This document shows, piece by piece, positions 36,001-46,362 of a DNA stretch of 64,000 bases. The stretch's first letter is position 1. Each line of letters opens with the position of its first letter. The translations under genes and the position numbers were made by a program. Source of the DNA: an uncultured SAR86 cluster bacterium (lineage in GTDB: Bacteria > Pseudomonadota > Gammaproteobacteria > Magnimaribacterales > AG-339-G14); contig CACOBG010000002.1 in assembly GCA_902625415.1 (NCBI GenBank), forward strand, positions 85,783 through 149,782, written 5' to 3'. Under the pieces are notes generated by a model that was given only the letters and a program-made list of their open reading frames with translations, was not told the DNA's origin and did not search any database.

Positions 36001-37182
36001 GGTGCTGCTATAAAATCTGGAGAATTATTGGCAACTTGGGATCCATTAAATCACCCGATAATTTCTGAAGTTAAGGGTAAGGCAAATCTTAAAGATATGG
36101 AAAATGGTATTACCATCAGAGAAGTTACTGACGAGTTAACAGGCTTATCAAGCGTGGAGATCTTGGATGCGTCTGAAAGAACTTCTGCAGGAAAAGATAT
36201 GAATCCTATGGTGGTTATAACAGATGCTAAAGGAAAAGAAGTTATGCTTCCCGGAGGAAAAAGACCTGCTGAATATAAGTTAGAACAAAAATCTCTCGTT
36301 AATGTAACTGATGGTCAATCTATTGAAATAGGTGATGTTCTTGCAAGAATTCCTAAAGAATCTTCCAAAACAAGAGATATTACTGGAGGACTTCCTAGAG
36401 TTGCTGATTTATTTGAAGCAAGACAACCAAAAGAAGTTGCTATTCTTGCTGAAATTAGTGGAGTAGTTTCTTGGGGAAAAGAGACCAAAGGTAAGAGAAG
36501 ATTAGTTTTAACTGGTAAAGAAGGTAAAGAAGAGATTATTCGTGAAACTTTAATACCTAAAACAAGAAGTATTAATGTCTTTGAAGGAGAAACCGTTACC
36601 AAAGGAGACGTGATAAGTGAAGGTTCTTTGAGCCCGCACGATATTCTTTCTTTGAAAGGAGTTGAGGAACTAACAGAGTATGTGGTTAATGAGATTCAAG
36701 ATGTTTATCGATTACAGGGTGTTGAAATAAGCGATAAACATATCGAGTGCATCCTGAGACAAATGCTTAGAAAAGTTGAAGTTACTGAGTCTGGAGATAC
36801 AGATCTAATCATAGGAGATCAACTGGAACTTTCAGAAGTATTACAACAAAATAAAAAAGCCTCTTCAGATGGCGGAATTCCAGCTAAATTCAAGCGTCTT
36901 TTATTAGGAATTACCAAAGCATCTCTTGCTACAGAGTCTTTTGTCTCAGCTGCATCTTTCCAAGAAACTACAAGAGTTCTTACCGAAGCCTCTGTAACTG
37001 GAAAGATAGACAAGTTAAGAGGCCTTAAAGAGAATGTTGTGATAGGAAGGCTTATTCCAGCTGGAACTGGATATGGAGCCTCTCAAGGACAAGCTGATTT
37101 AGTTTCAGATATTGAATCCGAGCTCAGCGAAGTAATCGCTGATACTGAGGCTGATCAAAGTGAATCTTCTAGCGAAGAATAG
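33010..37182 (+). CDS. rpoC: DNA-directed RNA polymerase subunit beta'
   Basis: The beta' subunit carries the catalytic Mg2+ site. The 1390-residue protein has the N-terminal zinc ribbon [20 protein letters not shown] (about 71-90), the active-site loop [12 protein letters not shown] (about 458-469), the second zinc site with [16 protein letters not shown], and the [16 protein letters not shown] trigger-loop region. The tail is acidic ([13 protein letters not shown]). An rpsL promoter begins directly after its stop codon. Confidence 0.99.
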   Translation: MKDLLKLFKQEEENNFNAIKAGLASGQQIRSWSFGEVKKPETINYRTFKPERDGLFCAKIFGPVKDYECICGKYKRMKHRGVVCEKCGVEVTLAKVRRERMGHIELAAPVAHIWFLKSLPSRISLLLDKTLREVERILYFESFVVTDPGMTDLEKGQILDEEEYFEKLEEFGEEFSAGMGAESVKILLSEMNLDNEISEVQEQIDSTNSDAKKKKLSKRLKILKAFTSSNNKPEWMILDVLPVLPPDLRPLVPLEGGRFATSDLNDLYRRVINRNNRLKRLIELNAPEIIVRNEKRMLQESVDALLDNGRRGRAITGSNKRPLKSLADMIKGKQGRFRQNLLGKRVDYSGRSVIVVGPTLKLHQCGLPKKMALELFKPFVFGKLQQLELATTIKGAKRMVEREEPVVWDILADVIREHPILLNRAPTLHRLGIQAFEPTLIEGKAIQLHPLVCKAYNADFDGDQMAVHVPLTLGAQLECRALMMASNNILSPSNGKPIIDPSQDVVLGIYYMTREKVSAKGEGSIFADINEVHRAYDSGNVDLQAKVKVRLANKESELNLVDTTVGRAILSGILPKELDFELINKPLDSKSISSLINMSYRHSGLKETVIFADKLMYLGYEYSTKSGSSICVDDCVIPTDKEEIISSAETEVKEIESQYSSGLVTQGEKYNKVIDIWSRANEKVASSLMDTISTEKVEDREGNSVDQKSFNSVFMYLDSGARSSPAQVRQLAGMRGLMAKPDGSIIETPITANFREGLTVLQYFTSTHGARKGLADTALKTANSGYLTRRLVDVAQDLVIREEDCETKDGIELRSIIEGGEVVQHLKDRILGRVLAEPLSSKDGSFKIPKGTLIDEPLAEQIEQNNIDIAKVKSPITCETSFGICSKCYGRDLGRGNLVDPGEAVGIVAAQSIGEPGTQLTMRTFHIGGAASRSSEEDRIQAKYDGTVKFRNLNSLQNKSKKQVCISRSAELVLFDENESEKERYKIPYGAEINVNEGAAIKSGELLATWDPLNHPIISEVKGKANLKDMENGITIREVTDELTGLSSVEILDASERTSAGKDMNPMVVITDAKGKEVMLPGGKRPAEYKLEQKSLVNVTDGQSIEIGDVLARIPKESSKTRDITGGLPRVADLFEARQPKEVAILAEISGVVSWGKETKGKRRLVLTGKEGKEEIIRETLIPKTRSINVFEGETVTKGDVISEGSLSPHDILSLKGVEELTEYVVNEIQDVYRLQGVEISDKHIECILRQMLRKVEVTESGDTDLIIGDQLELSEVLQQNKKASSDGGIPAKFKRLLLGITKASLATESFVSAASFQETTRVLTEASVTGKIDKLRGLKENVVIGRLIPAGTGYGASQGQADLVSDIESELSEVIADTEADQSESSSEE

Positions 37183-37183
37183 T

Positions 37184-37212
37184 TTGACCAAATGACAATG
37201 TCTCATTAAAAT
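37184..37212 (+). promoter_or_regulatory. Promoter of rpsL / str operon
   Basis: TTGACC (five of six -35 matches) and TAAAAT (five of six -10 matches) are spaced by 17 bases just after the rpoC stop. The predicted start near 37219 is about 7 bases before the rpsL ATG (37226), so the leader is too short for a Shine-Dalgarno; none is seen in cgcgcacttaatt. Confidence 0.65.
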
Positions 37213-37225
37213 CGCGCACTTAATT

Positions 37226-37597
37226 ATGGCAAGAGTAAATCAATTAATAAGAAAACCTAGAAAGGTTAAGAAAGCTAAAAGTGATGTCCCTGCGTTGGTA
37301 GGTTCTCCGCAAAAAAGGGGAGTTTGTACCAGGGTTTATACAACAACTCCGAAAAAACCTAATTCAGCTTTAAGAAAAGTTTGTAAAGTAAGATTAACTT
37401 CTGGATACGAAGTTATTTCCTACATTGGTGGAGAAGGTCATAATCTTCAAGAACACTCTGTTGTTTTAATTAGAGGTGGTCGAGTTAAAGATCTTCCTGG
37501 TGTTAGATATCATACTGTTAGAGGTACACTGGATACTACGGGTGTCGAAGACAGAAAACAACGTAGATCAAAATACGGATCCAAGAGGCCTAAATAA
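37226..37597 (+). CDS. rpsL: 30S ribosomal protein S12
   Basis: uS12 sits at the decoding centre. The 123-residue protein has [12 protein letters not shown] (streptomycin-sensitive Lys) and [14 protein letters not shown] with the second sensitive Lys. The rest matches the family end to end. No Shine-Dalgarno precedes the ATG; see the promoter. The last base of its stop is the first base of the rpsG ATG. Confidence 0.99.
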   Translation: MARVNQLIRKPRKVKKAKSDVPALVGSPQKRGVCTRVYTTTPKKPNSALRKVCKVRLTSGYEVISYIGGEGHNLQEHSVVLIRGGRVKDLPGVRYHTVRGTLDTTGVEDRKQRRSKYGSKRPK

Positions 37598-38067
37598 TGC
37601 CTAGAAAAGGACCAGTTCCAAAAAGAGATGTAATCCCTGATCCAAAATATGGGAATGTAAAACTTGCTAAGTTTGTAAATAACTTAATGCAAAGAGGAAA
37701 AAAAAGTACAGCTGAAAAAATTATCTACTCTGCCTTAGATCAAGTATCTTCAAAATCAAAAAGAGATCCGCTTGAAGTTTTTGAAGAAGCATTAGATCAA
37801 GTTGGTCCTCAAGTTGAAGTTAAATCTAGAAGGGTTGGTGGTGCTACCTATCAGGTCCCTTTAGAAGTAAAAACTTCAAGACGTCTTGCTTTGGCTATGA
37901 GATGGATCGTTTCAAGTGCCAAGAAAAGATCTGAAAAAAATATGTCTACAAAACTTGCTGGCGAATTGATTGATGCTGCTGACGGAAGAGGAGAGGCAGT
38001 AAAAAAACGCCAGGATACTCATAAAATGGCCGAAGCAAACAAAGCTTTCTCTCACTTTAGATTTTAA
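37597..38067 (+). CDS. rpsG: 30S ribosomal protein S7
   Basis: uS7 nucleates assembly of the 30S head. The 156-residue protein opens with [20 protein letters not shown] and contains [11 protein letters not shown] and [10 protein letters not shown], the rRNA-contacting helices. Its length matches the short form found in most bacteria. It is followed three bases later by fusA. Confidence 0.99.
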   Translation: MPRKGPVPKRDVIPDPKYGNVKLAKFVNNLMQRGKKSTAEKIIYSALDQVSSKSKRDPLEVFEEALDQVGPQVEVKSRRVGGATYQVPLEVKTSRRLALAMRWIVSSAKKRSEKNMSTKLAGELIDAADGRGEAVKKRQDTHKMAEANKAFSHFRF

Positions 38068-38070
38068 TAA

Positions 38071-40185
38071 ATGTCTGCAAGAAAAGTTCCTTTAAACCTT
38101 TATAGAAATATTGGCATTTGCGCGCACGTTGATGCAGGTAAGACTACAACAACCGAAAGGGTTCTTTTTTATACTGGAATATCACACAAAATAGGTGAAG
38201 TTCATGATGGCGCTGCCACAATGGATTGGATGGAACAAGAACAAGAGAGGGGTATTACCATTACTTCAGCTGCTACGACTTGTTTTTGGAAAGGCATGAG
38301 GAGTCAATTTAATGAACACAGAATTAATATAATCGATACTCCAGGACACGTTGATTTTACGATTGAAGTAGAAAGATCATTAAGAGTTTTGGATGGCGCT
38401 GTAGTTGTTTTTTGCGGAAGCTCTGGCGTAGAACCTCAATCAGAAACTGTCTGGAGGCAAGCAAACAGATACAAAGTTCCTAGAATAGCTTTTGTAAATA
38501 AAATGGATAGAGCCGGAGCTGACTTTTTAAGAGTTGTTGGTCAAATTAAAGATAGGTTAGGCGCTACTCCTGTACCCATACAACTTCCTATAGGTGCAGA
38601 AGATGATTTTAAAGGAATCATTGATTTGATGAGAATGAAAGCTCTCTACTGGGATGGAGATGATATGGGAACATCTTATAGAGAAGAAGATATTCCATCA
38701 GACCTTCTTGATCAGTCAAATGAATATAGAGAAGCGATGCTTGAGTCAGTCGCAGAGGCAAGTGAAGAATTAATGGAAAAATATTTGGAAAATGGCGACC
38801 TATCTCTTGAAGAAATAATTCAAGGTATCAGGATTAGGACTTTAAATAATGAAATTGTTCCTACTATATGCGGTTCTGCCTTTAAGAATAAAGGCGTTCA
38901 ACCAATGTTGGATTGTGTAATTGACTTTCTCCCTTCGCCTGACGAAGTAGAAGCAATACAAGGTATTTTGGAGGATGAGGAAACAACCGACCAAAGATCA
39001 TCAAGCGATGAAGAGCCTTTTTCTGCTTTGGCCTTTAAAATCGCAACAGATCCTTTTGTTGGAACTTTAACATTTGTAAGAGTTTATTCGGGAGTTTTAA
39101 ATTCTGGAGATGCCGTTTATTCTCCTGCAAAAAGATCCAAAGAGAGAATCGGAAGAATGCTTCAGATGCATGCCAACAATAGAAGTGAAATATCAGAAGT
39201 AAGAGCAGGAGACATAGCTGCAGTTATTGGTTTGAAGGACGTAACAACAGGAGATACTTTATGCGATCTTAAAAAACCAATTATCCTAGAAAAAATGACT
39301 TTCCCTGAACCTGTTATTTCTGTTGCAGTTGAACCTAAAACAAAGACAGACCAAGAAAAAATGTCTACAGCCTTAGGAAGACTTGCTCAAGAAGATCCAT
39401 CTTTCAGAGTGAATTCCGATGAAGAGTCTGGTCAGACAATTATTTCTGGTATGGGAGAACTTCATCTAGATGTCCTTGTTGATAGAATGAAAAGGGAATT
39501 TGATGTTGAAGCTAACATCGGTAAACCTCAAGTAGCATACCGAGAAACAATTAAGAAAGATGTTGAATCTGAAGGAAAATTTGTCAGACAATCTGGAGGA
39601 AAAGGTCAATACGGTCATGTTTGGTTAAAAATAGAGCCTTTAACAGAAGCTGAAAAAGAAGATGAAAATGAAGTATTTCAGTTTGTGAATAAAATTGTTG
39701 GAGGAACCATTCCAAGAGAATTCATTCCGGCCGTCGAAAAAGGTGCCTTCGAACAAATGCAATCAGGAATATTAGGTGGTTTTCCTTTGATCGATGTAAA
39801 AGTAACGGTTTATGATGGATCTTTTCACGATGTAGATTCTTCAGAGATAGCTTTTAAAGTTGCCTCCTCGATGGCTTTAAAAGATGGAGCACTAAAAGCT
39901 AATCCAGTCATCCTTGAACCAATAATGAAACTGGAAGTTGTGACTCCAGAAGAGTATATGGGAGATGTTGTTGGAGACTTAAATAGAAGAAGAGGCATAG
40001 TTCAAGGCATGAATGATATTCATGCTGGAAAGGTTCTAGATGGAGAAGTTCCACTTGCAGAAATGTTTGGTTATGCAACTGATCTAAGGTCTGCCACTCA
40101 AGGAAGAGCAACTTTCACCATGGAACCTTTGAAGTATTCAGAAGTCCCTGCAAATGTTGCAGAAGCTCTTATAAATAAAGGTTAA
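38071..40185 (+). CDS. fusA: Elongation factor G
   Basis: EF-G drives translocation. The 704-residue protein (E. coli 704) has [15 protein letters not shown] (G1), the effector loop [20 protein letters not shown] (G3), NKMDRAGAD (G4) and domains III-V with [18 protein letters not shown] and the C-terminal [10 protein letters not shown] segment. A tuf gene does not follow it, unlike in many relatives; rpsJ comes next behind its own promoter. Confidence 0.99.
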   Translation: MSARKVPLNLYRNIGICAHVDAGKTTTTERVLFYTGISHKIGEVHDGAATMDWMEQEQERGITITSAATTCFWKGMRSQFNEHRINIIDTPGHVDFTIEVERSLRVLDGAVVVFCGSSGVEPQSETVWRQANRYKVPRIAFVNKMDRAGADFLRVVGQIKDRLGATPVPIQLPIGAEDDFKGIIDLMRMKALYWDGDDMGTSYREEDIPSDLLDQSNEYREAMLESVAEASEELMEKYLENGDLSLEEIIQGIRIRTLNNEIVPTICGSAFKNKGVQPMLDCVIDFLPSPDEVEAIQGILEDEETTDQRSSSDEEPFSALAFKIATDPFVGTLTFVRVYSGVLNSGDAVYSPAKRSKERIGRMLQMHANNRSEISEVRAGDIAAVIGLKDVTTGDTLCDLKKPIILEKMTFPEPVISVAVEPKTKTDQEKMSTALGRLAQEDPSFRVNSDEESGQTIISGMGELHLDVLVDRMKREFDVEANIGKPQVAYRETIKKDVESEGKFVRQSGGKGQYGHVWLKIEPLTEAEKEDENEVFQFVNKIVGGTIPREFIPAVEKGAFEQMQSGILGGFPLIDVKVTVYDGSFHDVDSSEIAFKVASSMALKDGALKANPVILEPIMKLEVVTPEEYMGDVVGDLNRRRGIVQGMNDIHAGKVLDGEVPLAEMFGYATDLRSATQGRATFTMEPLKYSEVPANVAEALINKG

Positions 40186-40192
40186 TTTCTTA

Positions 40193-40221
40193 TTGACAGT
40201 CTCCAAGGGCAGGCATAGAAT
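40193..40221 (+). promoter_or_regulatory. Promoter of the S10 operon
   Basis: An exact TTGACA (40193-40198) and TAGAAT (40216-40221, five of six) are spaced by 17 bases, the best sigma70-type match in the window. The predicted start near 40228 gives an 80-nt rpsJ leader. The promoter lies 7 bases after the fusA stop. Confidence 0.8.
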
Positions 40222-40252
40222 TGCCGCTCTTTTGCGTATTTATATGTAAAAG

Positions 40253-40267
40253 GCCGATTTTTTCGGC
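40253..40267 (+). promoter_or_regulatory. Hairpin in the S10 leader
   Basis: GCCGA-TTTTT-TCGGC is a 5-bp GC-rich stem within the rpsJ leader, about 40 nt from the Shine-Dalgarno. In E. coli the S10 leader binds L4 and controls both transcription and translation. A similar function is possible, but the stem is much smaller than the E. coli structure. Confidence 0.35.
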
Positions 40268-40307
40268 ACGTTCTTTAAAAATTTTGTTGTTTAAATAGAG
40301 GTAAGCT

Positions 40308-40628
40308 TTGCAAAGCCAAAATATAAGAATTCGTCTAAAAGCTTTTGATAACAAGCTGATAGATAAGTCTGCAAAAGAAATTGTAGAGACTGTTAAAAGA
40401 ACTGGCGCAGTTGTAAAAGGACCTATTCCCATGCCTGTGAGAAAAAGGCAAACAACAATTTTAATTTCTCCCCATAAAGATAAGGATGCTCGTGACCAAT
40501 ACGAGATTAGAACTTACAAACGTATTATGGACATAATCAAACCTACTGAAAAAACAGTGGATGCACTCATGAAACTAGATCTTTCTGCTGGTGTAGACGT
40601 ACAAATATCTTTGGATGAACTCAACTAG
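40308..40628 (+). CDS. rpsJ: 30S ribosomal protein S10 (TTG start)
   Basis: uS10 is in the 30S head and also acts in antitermination as NusE. The 106-residue protein reads [14 protein letters not shown], which aligns exactly with the family N-terminus only if translation begins at TTG; no ATG or GTG lies nearby in frame. An AGAGG Shine-Dalgarno at correct spacing supports the [17 protein letters not shown] and the C-terminal VDVQISLDE are conserved. Confidence 0.97.
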   Translation: MQSQNIRIRLKAFDNKLIDKSAKEIVETVKRTGAVVKGPIPMPVRKRQTTILISPHKDKDARDQYEIRTYKRIMDIIKPTEKTVDALMKLDLSAGVDVQISLDELN

Positions 40629-40631
40629 AAA

Positions 40632-41270
40632 ATGATTGGATTAATTGCAAGAAAAGAAGGAATGAGCAGGGTTTTCACTGATGAAGGAAAGTCTGTCCCT
40701 GTTACGGTTTTGAAAATTCATTCAAACGTTGTTTCTCAGATTAAAACTTCTGAAAAAGATGGTTACGATGCCATCCAAATATCAGCAGTAGAGCAATCGG
40801 AAAAAAATCAATCTAAAGCTGAAATAGGTCATTTGAAAAAAAACAATATTTCCTTCAAAAAACTTTCTCAAGAATTTCCCTTAAATATAAGTGAAGAAGA
40901 AAATCTTGATATAGGCTCTGAAATAAAGGCCGATATTTTTGAGGAAGGCCAATTTGTAGATGTTATAGGTACAACAAAGGGAAAAGGCTTTGCGGGTACG
41001 GTTAAAAGATGGAATTTCGCAACTCAAGATGCTACTCATGGAAACTCTCTTGCTCATAGAAAACCAGGTTCAATTGGACAATGTCAAACTCCCGGAAGAG
41101 TTTGGAAAGGAAAAAAAATGTCAGGACACATGGGTAACGTAAGACAAACTACACAAAATTTAAAAGTTCAAAAAATTGATTTGGAAAATAATTTTATTTT
41201 AATCAAGGGAGCTGTTCCTGGTCCAAATGGATCAGAAGTAACCATTAAACCGGCAACTAAAAAAACATGA
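40632..41270 (+). CDS. rplC: 50S ribosomal protein L3
   Basis: uL3 reaches toward the peptidyl transferase centre. The 212-residue protein starts [19 protein letters not shown] and has the conserved loop [13 protein letters not shown] followed by [23 protein letters not shown]. The Gln methylated by PrmB in E. coli is probably the one in this block. Its stop overlaps the rplD ATG (ATGA). Confidence 0.99.
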   Translation: MIGLIARKEGMSRVFTDEGKSVPVTVLKIHSNVVSQIKTSEKDGYDAIQISAVEQSEKNQSKAEIGHLKKNNISFKKLSQEFPLNISEEENLDIGSEIKADIFEEGQFVDVIGTTKGKGFAGTVKRWNFATQDATHGNSLAHRKPGSIGQCQTPGRVWKGKKMSGHMGNVRQTTQNLKVQKIDLENNFILIKGAVPGPNGSEVTIKPATKKT

Positions 41271-41881
41271 AATTACCTTTTTTAAAATCTTCTAAAACAA
41301 CTGAGGCTGAAGTTTCAGAAAAAATCTTTGGAGTTGAGATAAATAAAGATCTTATCGCTCAACTTATAAAAATCTATATTGAAAATAGCCACCCCGGAAC
41401 AAAGGCTCAAAAAAACAGATCTGCTGTAAGAGGAGGTGGAAAAAAACCTTGGCGTCAAAAGGGAACAGGAAGAGCTAGGGCAGGAACATCTAGAAGTCCT
41501 CTCTGGCGTGGTGGTGGAGTTGTATTTCCTGCTTCAACTAAGTCAGCAAAACCAAAAAAACTAAATAAGAAAATGTATAAATCTGCCATGCGATCCATTT
41601 TTTCGTCTCTTGCAAAAGAAAATAGAGTTTTTTTGTCTGACCAAATCAATATAGAAAATCCAAAGACTAAGGACTTTGTAGATTTTCTTAAGAAAAATGA
41701 ACTTAAAGAGGGCCTGTTTATTGTTGATGAAATTTCAAACAATCTCAGTTTAGCTTCAAGAAACTTACCTAATGTGAATGTAACCAACTTGAATACTTTG
41801 AATCCTATTAATTTATTGAAGTTTAACTCAGTAGTGATTGCAGAAAATTGTCTTAACCTTATTGAAGAGAAATTATCGTGA
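41267..41881 (+). CDS. rplD: 50S ribosomal protein L4
   Basis: uL4 lines the exit tunnel and autoregulates the S10 operon in E. coli. The 204-residue protein has [21 protein letters not shown], the tunnel loop with the erythromycin-associated Lys, and a C-terminal domain of normal length. The start overlaps rplC and its stop overlaps the rplW GTG, giving a chain of coupled genes. Confidence 0.98.
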   Translation: MKLPFLKSSKTTEAEVSEKIFGVEINKDLIAQLIKIYIENSHPGTKAQKNRSAVRGGGKKPWRQKGTGRARAGTSRSPLWRGGGVVFPASTKSAKPKKLNKKMYKSAMRSIFSSLAKENRVFLSDQINIENPKTKDFVDFLKKNELKEGLFIVDEISNNLSLASRNLPNVNVTNLNTLNPINLLKFNSVVIAENCLNLIEEKLS

Positions 41882-42180
41882 GCAATATTATTCCCAACAA
41901 AATTATCGAATCAGCTTTAGTTTCTGAGAAATCTTCTTTGGTTGGACAAAACGCAAATACATACGTATTCAAAGTGAATACTTCTGCAACAAAAAATCAA
42001 GTGAAAAAAGCTATAGAAGCAAAATTTGATGTAAATGTTACGAAGGTGAACATTCTGAATGTTAAAGGGAAGACAAAACGAATGATGAATCTAAGAGGGA
42101 AGATTAGAAAAAAATCTGATTGGAAAAAAGCTTACGTTTCATTAAAACCAGAACAACGAATAGAGATTATTCAAGAATAA
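41878..42180 (+). CDS. rplW: 50S ribosomal protein L23 (GTG start)
   Basis: uL23 sits at the exit tunnel and docks trigger factor and SRP. The 100-residue protein has [21 protein letters not shown] and [16 protein letters not shown]. It begins at GTG inside GTGA, overlapping the rplD stop by four bases. Confidence 0.98.
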   Translation: MSNIIPNKIIESALVSEKSSLVGQNANTYVFKVNTSATKNQVKKAIEAKFDVNVTKVNILNVKGKTKRMMNLRGKIRKKSDWKKAYVSLKPEQRIEIIQE

Positions 42181-42181
42181 A

Positions 42182-43006
42182 ATGGCAGTAGTAAAAGCAA
42201 AACCAACATCACCAGGAAGAAGATTTAGAAGCCTTCAAACTGGAAAAGATTTATACAAAGGCAGGCCTTTGTCCTCACTTGTAACTAAGAAAAGTAAAAC
42301 TGGCGGTAGAAACAATGCGGGAAGAATCACAACACGCCACATTGGTGGGGGACATAAGCAACACTATAGGATTATTGATTTCAAAAGGAACAAGGATAAT
42401 ATCCCCGCAAAGGTAGAGAGAATCGAATACGATCCCAACAGGTCAGCATATATAGCTTTATTGCTTTATAACGACGGGGAAAGAAGATACATAATTGCTC
42501 CTAAAAACCTTAAAGTAAATGATCAGGTAATTTCTGGAGAAAAGGCATCGGTAAATGTTGGAAATACCCTGGTTTTAAAAGATATTCCTGTTGGAACAAT
42601 TCTTCACTGTGTGGAGCTGAAACCAGGAAAAGGAGCACAACTTGCCAGAAGCGCAGGTACCTACGTACAGTTTGTTGCTAAAGAAGGTCAATACGCAACT
42701 CTAAGACTTAAAAGCGGTGAGGTTAGAAAGGTTTTGACTGAATGCAGAGCCACAATTGGAGAAGTCTCAAATCAAGAACATTCTTTAAAATCTTTCGGTA
42801 AAGCTGGTGCTAAAAGATGGATTGGAGTGAGACCCACAGTTAGAGGAGTAGCAATGAACCCTATTGACCATCCTCATGGAGGTGGTGAGGGAAAAACATC
42901 TGGAGGAAGACATCCTGTTTCTCCATGGGGAGTTCCTACTAAAGGTTATAGAACCAGAAGCAATAAAAGAACAGATTCATTAATTGTCAGAAGAAGGAAG
43001 AAGTAA
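42182..43006 (+). CDS. rplB: 50S ribosomal protein L2
   Basis: uL2 is needed for subunit joining and peptidyl transfer. The 274-residue protein has [22 protein letters not shown] near the start, and [22 protein letters not shown] near 220-245, which holds the conserved His of the peptidyl-transferase region. Its stop shares a base with the rpsS start. Confidence 0.99.
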   Translation: MAVVKAKPTSPGRRFRSLQTGKDLYKGRPLSSLVTKKSKTGGRNNAGRITTRHIGGGHKQHYRIIDFKRNKDNIPAKVERIEYDPNRSAYIALLLYNDGERRYIIAPKNLKVNDQVISGEKASVNVGNTLVLKDIPVGTILHCVELKPGKGAQLARSAGTYVQFVAKEGQYATLRLKSGEVRKVLTECRATIGEVSNQEHSLKSFGKAGAKRWIGVRPTVRGVAMNPIDHPHGGGEGKTSGGRHPVSPWGVPTKGYRTRSNKRTDSLIVRRRKK

Positions 43007-43278
43007 TGGTTAGATCAGTAAAAAAAGGTCCTTTTGTAGATCATCATCTTGAAGAAAAAGTTCAAAAGGCGATTGAAGAAAAGAGCAAAAGACCGATTAA
43101 AACTTGGTCAAGGAGATCAATGATTACGCCTGAAATGGTGAACTTGACTATTGCAGTCCATAACGGCCGTGCTCACGTACCAATTCTTATCAAAGAGGAC
43201 ATGGTTGGACACAAGTTAGGGGAATTTGTCCCAACAAGAACATTCAAAATGCACTCAGGAGACAGACAAGCAGGTTAA
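43006..43278 (+). CDS. rpsS: 30S ribosomal protein S19
   Basis: uS19 contacts the A-site finger region of 23S rRNA. The 90-residue protein starts [15 protein letters not shown] and has [15 protein letters not shown] and [13 protein letters not shown], the classic signatures. It is translated directly after rplB with a one-base overlap. Confidence 0.99.
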   Translation: MVRSVKKGPFVDHHLEEKVQKAIEEKSKRPIKTWSRRSMITPEMVNLTIAVHNGRAHVPILIKEDMVGHKLGEFVPTRTFKMHSGDRQAG

Positions 43279-43280
43279 TT

Positions 43281-43622
43281 ATGACTGAAGTAAAAGCAAA
43301 GCTTAGTAGATTAACTGTTTCACCTTACAAAGTAAGGTTGGTAGCTGATCAAATTAGAGGAAAGAGGGTTGAAGAGGCCATAGACATATTATCTTTCAGT
43401 AAGAAATCTTCTGCCTCAAATGTACTAAAGCTTTTGGAGTCAGCAATCGCAAATGCCGAAAACAATAAAGGTTTGGATATCGACGATCTTTTTGTTTCAG
43501 AAATTAAAGTTGATGAATCTTTTATTCTTAAAAGAATCCAGGCAAGAGCTAGAGGAAGAGCGGACAGAATTCAAAAACGCAGTTGTCATGTCAACATAAC
43601 TTTAGGGAGTGAAAAAAACTAA
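43281..43622 (+). CDS. rplV: 50S ribosomal protein L22
   Basis: uL22 reaches the exit tunnel near the constriction. The 113-residue protein has [19 protein letters not shown] and the tunnel hairpin [15 protein letters not shown], where macrolide resistance mutations occur in other bacteria. The stop is followed immediately by the rpsC ATG. Confidence 0.99.
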   Translation: MTEVKAKLSRLTVSPYKVRLVADQIRGKRVEEAIDILSFSKKSSASNVLKLLESAIANAENNKGLDIDDLFVSEIKVDESFILKRIQARARGRADRIQKRSCHVNITLGSEKN

Positions 43623-44234
43623 ATGGGACAAAAAGTAAACCCGATAGGAATTCGATTAGGAATTTCGCGAAAACACAACTCAACTTGGTATGCTGAAAAA
43701 GACAAGTATCAAGAACTTTTGCTTAATGATTTTGCTGTGAGAGAGTTTCTAAAAAAAGAACTTGATAATTCTTTTGTAAGCAAAATTGAAATCGAACGTC
43801 CTTCACAAAGTGGAAAAGTAACCATCCATACTTCAAGACCAGGAATGATCATTGGAAAAAAAGGTGAGGACATAGATCGTTTAAGGGATGAGCTTACAAA
43901 GTTAATGGAAGTTCCAGTCAGCCTAAATATACAAGAGATAAGAAAACCTGATTTAGATGCTCAACTGGTTGCTGCAAATATTGCGGTTCAACTTGAAAGA
44001 CGTGCAATGTTTAGAAGGGTTATTAAAAGAGCTGCACAAAATACTATGCGTCAAGGTGCTCAAGGAGTAAAAGTTAGAGTTGCAGGAAGATTAGGGGGCG
44101 CAGAAATTGCAAGAGCCGAATGGCATAAAGAAGGAAGAGTACCTCTTCATACTCTTAGAGCAGATATAGACTATGGTCTTGCAGAAGCAAAAAACAACTT
44201 ATGGAATCATTGGAGTAAAAGTTTGGATTTGTAG
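43623..44234 (+). CDS. rpsC: 30S ribosomal protein S3, reading frame broken near the end
   Basis: uS3 lines the mRNA entry channel. The frame is normal through [16 protein letters not shown] (residue 190; KH domain [15 protein letters not shown] near 77-91), then turns to [13 protein letters not shown] and stops at 203. Skipping one A in the A6 run at 44189-44194 restores the conserved ending [16 protein letters not shown] and gives a 216-residue protein that stops at 44274, five bases before rplP. I take the frameshift as a sequencing or assembly error or as slippage in the A run. The protein as written would lack a conserved C-terminal beta-strand. Confidence 0.95.
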   Translation: MGQKVNPIGIRLGISRKHNSTWYAEKDKYQELLLNDFAVREFLKKELDNSFVSKIEIERPSQSGKVTIHTSRPGMIIGKKGEDIDRLRDELTKLMEVPVSLNIQEIRKPDLDAQLVAANIAVQLERRAMFRRVIKRAAQNTMRQGAQGVKVRVAGRLGGAEIARAEWHKEGRVPLHTLRADIDYGLAEAKNNLWNHWSKSLDL

Positions 44235-44274
44235 AGGTGAAATATCTACGAAACCTAAAAAAACCGATAACTAA
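44189..44274 (+). other. rpsC: Displaced C-terminal coding segment of rpsC (+1 base in A6 run)
   Basis: This is the part of rpsC that continues in the other frame. After A189-K190, the frame obtained by removing one A reads [19 protein letters not shown], closely following the family's conserved 'T-Y-G-x-I-G-V-K-V-W-I-x-x-G-E'. Its stop codon (44272-44274) gives a natural 5-base gap to rplP, while the written stop at 44234 leaves an unusual 45-base gap. Confidence 0.85.
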
Positions 44275-44279
44275 AAATT

Positions 44280-44693
44280 ATGTTTCAACCTAAAAGAACA
44301 AAATATAGAAAACAAATGAAGGGCCGCAATAGAGGTCTTGCCCAGAAGGGTAATTCCTTGGATTTCGGTGCTTTCGGTCTTAAAGCTACTTCTCGAGGAC
44401 AAATTACTTCAAGACAAATTGAGGCTGCAAGAAGAGCTATGACAAGACATGTTAAGAGGGGAGCAAAAATTTGGATACGAATCTTTCCCGACAAGCCAAT
44501 TACAAAAAAACCTCTTGAAGTTAGACAAGGTAAAGGTAAAGGAAATGTTGAGTATTGGGTTTGTCCTATAAAACCAGGAAGAATTCTCTATGAGATGGAA
44601 GGTGTTGATGAATCAATTGCAAGAGAAGCTTTAACTTTAGCAGCCGCAAAATTACCTGTAGGAACAAAATTTGTTCAAAGGAGATCGGTTTAA
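44280..44693 (+). CDS. rplP: 50S ribosomal protein L16
   Basis: uL16 helps position A-site tRNA. The 137-residue protein starts [19 protein letters not shown] and has [20 protein letters not shown] and [12 protein letters not shown] near residue 80, the segment whose Arg is hydroxylated in E. coli. One base is shared with the rpmC start. Confidence 0.99.
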   Translation: MFQPKRTKYRKQMKGRNRGLAQKGNSLDFGAFGLKATSRGQITSRQIEAARRAMTRHVKRGAKIWIRIFPDKPITKKPLEVRQGKGKGNVEYWVCPIKPGRILYEMEGVDESIAREALTLAAAKLPVGTKFVQRRSV

Positions 44694-44863
44694 TGGCCAA
44701 GAAAAAAGCAAACTTATCTGAAATTGAAAAACTCAATATGGAGTATTTAGATTTGAAATTAAAAAATAGTTCGGGCTCGCTCAAAGAGACTCACAAACTA
44801 TCGGAATTAAGAAAAGACATTGCTAGATTAAAAACCAAAGAAAGAATGGAATTAGAAAAATGA
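44693..44863 (+). CDS. rpmC: 50S ribosomal protein L29
   Basis: This 56-residue gene is below the ORF track's length limit. It begins [15 protein letters not shown], then LRKDIARLKTKERME near the end, matching uL29's two-helix hairpin and the 'R-x-x-I-A-R-x-x-T' motif. The ATG overlaps the rplP stop by one base, and its TGA overlaps the rpsQ ATG by four bases (ATGA). It occupies the canonical place between L16 and S17. Confidence 0.96.
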   Translation: MAKKKANLSEIEKLNMEYLDLKLKNSSGSLKETHKLSELRKDIARLKTKERMELEK

Positions 44864-45123
44864 GTGAAGTAATTGAAAGAACCTTGGTTGGGTCAGTGGT
44901 AAGTATTTCTGGAGATAAGTCTAGGGTAGCTCTAATTCAGAGAAGTGTTAAACATAAGACCTTAGGAAAAATTATAAAACGCTCGTCAAAAATTAGCTTC
45001 CATGATGAAGATAATTCTAGCAATTTAGGAGATAAGGTAAAAATTATGGAATGCAAGCCTTACTCAAAATCCAAATCTTGGAAACTTATTGAAGTGCTTA
45101 AAGTATTCGAGGGGGTTGAATAA
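44860..45123 (+). CDS. rpsQ: 30S ribosomal protein S17
   Basis: uS17 is a primary 16S rRNA-binding protein. The 87-residue protein is an OB fold: [22 protein letters not shown] at the start, [27 protein letters not shown] toward the end. Family length is about 84-90. It is coupled to rpmC by a four-base overlap. Confidence 0.98.
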   Translation: MSEVIERTLVGSVVSISGDKSRVALIQRSVKHKTLGKIIKRSSKISFHDEDNSSNLGDKVKIMECKPYSKSKSWKLIEVLKVFEGVE

Positions 45124-45125
45124 AA

Positions 45126-45494
45126 ATGATTCAAACTCAGACCATTTTAGAAATTGCAGATAACAGTGGAGCAAGGAAAGTTATGTGTATAAAAGTTCTT
45201 GGCGGCTCGAAAAGAAGATACGCTCGAGTTGGGGACATTATCAAAGTCGCTATAAAAGAGGCTATTCCAACTGGAAGAGTAAAAAAAGGACAGGTTGCTG
45301 AAGCAGTAGTAGTTAGAACTAAAAAAGATATTAAAAGAGAAGATGGTTCGAGCATAAGATTTGATGATAATGCAGCAGTCTTAGTTAATACTCAAAAACA
45401 GCCAATTGGCACTAGAATTTTCGGGCCAGTATCTAGAGAGCTTAGAAGTAAAGATTTCATGAGAATTATTTCTCTTGCTCCGGAGGTCATTTAA
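45126..45494 (+). CDS. rplN: 50S ribosomal protein L14
   Basis: uL14 lies at the subunit interface. The 122-residue protein has [24 protein letters not shown] near the start and [13 protein letters not shown] at the end, both diagnostic. It lies two bases after rpsQ and two before rplX. Confidence 0.99.
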   Translation: MIQTQTILEIADNSGARKVMCIKVLGGSKRRYARVGDIIKVAIKEAIPTGRVKKGQVAEAVVVRTKKDIKREDGSSIRFDDNAAVLVNTQKQPIGTRIFGPVSRELRSKDFMRIISLAPEVI

Positions 45495-45496
45495 TT

Positions 45497-45808
45497 ATGA
45501 AAAAACTTAGAACTGGAGATGAGGTTATTGTGATATCTGGAAAAGATTCAGGAAAAACTGGAACGCTTTCTAAATTTATCTCAGAAACAAAATGCATTGT
45601 TTCTGGAGTTAAAATCGTTAAAAAACATCAGAAGCCTAATCCTCAACTCAATATTCAAGGGGGAATTCTTGAAAAAGAATCACCAATTGATGTTTCTAAT
45701 TTAGCTATCTACAACAAGAAATCAAAAAAAGCAGACAAAATTAATATTGAAATTAAAAAAGATAAAAAAATAAGAGTATTTAAATCGGATGGAAAAGAAA
45801 TCAAATGA
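45497..45808 (+). CDS. rplX: 50S ribosomal protein L24
   Basis: uL24 initiates 50S assembly. The 103-residue protein has the KOW motif [20 protein letters not shown] at the N-terminus and [22 protein letters not shown] in the middle. Its TGA overlaps the rplE ATG (ATGA). Confidence 0.98.
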   Translation: MKKLRTGDEVIVISGKDSGKTGTLSKFISETKCIVSGVKIVKKHQKPNPQLNIQGGILEKESPIDVSNLAIYNKKSKKADKINIEIKKDKKIRVFKSDGKEIK

Positions 45809-46353
45809 GCACTTCAATTTTAAAGAAAACTTATCTTGAAAAGGCAGTTCCAAACTTAAAGGAATCTTTAGGTTTTAAGTCTAATATGGCAGTACCTAAA
45901 ATTACTAAAGTAACTCTTAACATGGGTTTAGGGCCCGATGCAGTAAACGACAGAAAAGTTATTGATACTGCAATCGAAGATTTAAGACTCATTTCTGGTC
46001 AGCAGCCAGTAAAAACGCTTGTAAGAAAGTCAGTAGCAAGTTTTAAAATTAGAGATGGCTATCCTATAGGTTGCAAAGTAACCCTAAGAGGGGAAAGAAT
46101 GTACGATTTTCTAGATAGACTCTTGAATATCGCAATTCCAAGAGAAAGAGATTTCAGAGGACTTAGCATCAAGTCTTTTGATGGACAAGGTAATTACACT
46201 ATGGGAATAAAAGAGCATATTATTTTCCCGGAAATTGATTATGACAAAGTCCAAAAAATTAGAGGTATGGATATAAGTATTACTACTTCTGCAAGAAACG
46301 ATGAAGAAGGCTTGTCCTTACTTAAAGAACTAAATTTTCCATTTGTTAGCTGA
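45805..46353 (+). CDS. rplE: 50S ribosomal protein L5
   Basis: uL5 binds 5S rRNA and contacts P-site tRNA. The 182-residue protein has [37 protein letters not shown] and the C-terminal [15 protein letters not shown], all typical. It is close to the usual 178-180 length. Confidence 0.99.
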   Translation: MSTSILKKTYLEKAVPNLKESLGFKSNMAVPKITKVTLNMGLGPDAVNDRKVIDTAIEDLRLISGQQPVKTLVRKSVASFKIRDGYPIGCKVTLRGERMYDFLDRLLNIAIPRERDFRGLSIKSFDGQGNYTMGIKEHIIFPEIDYDKVQKIRGMDISITTSARNDEEGLSLLKELNFPFVS

Positions 46354-46362
46354 GGTATAAAA

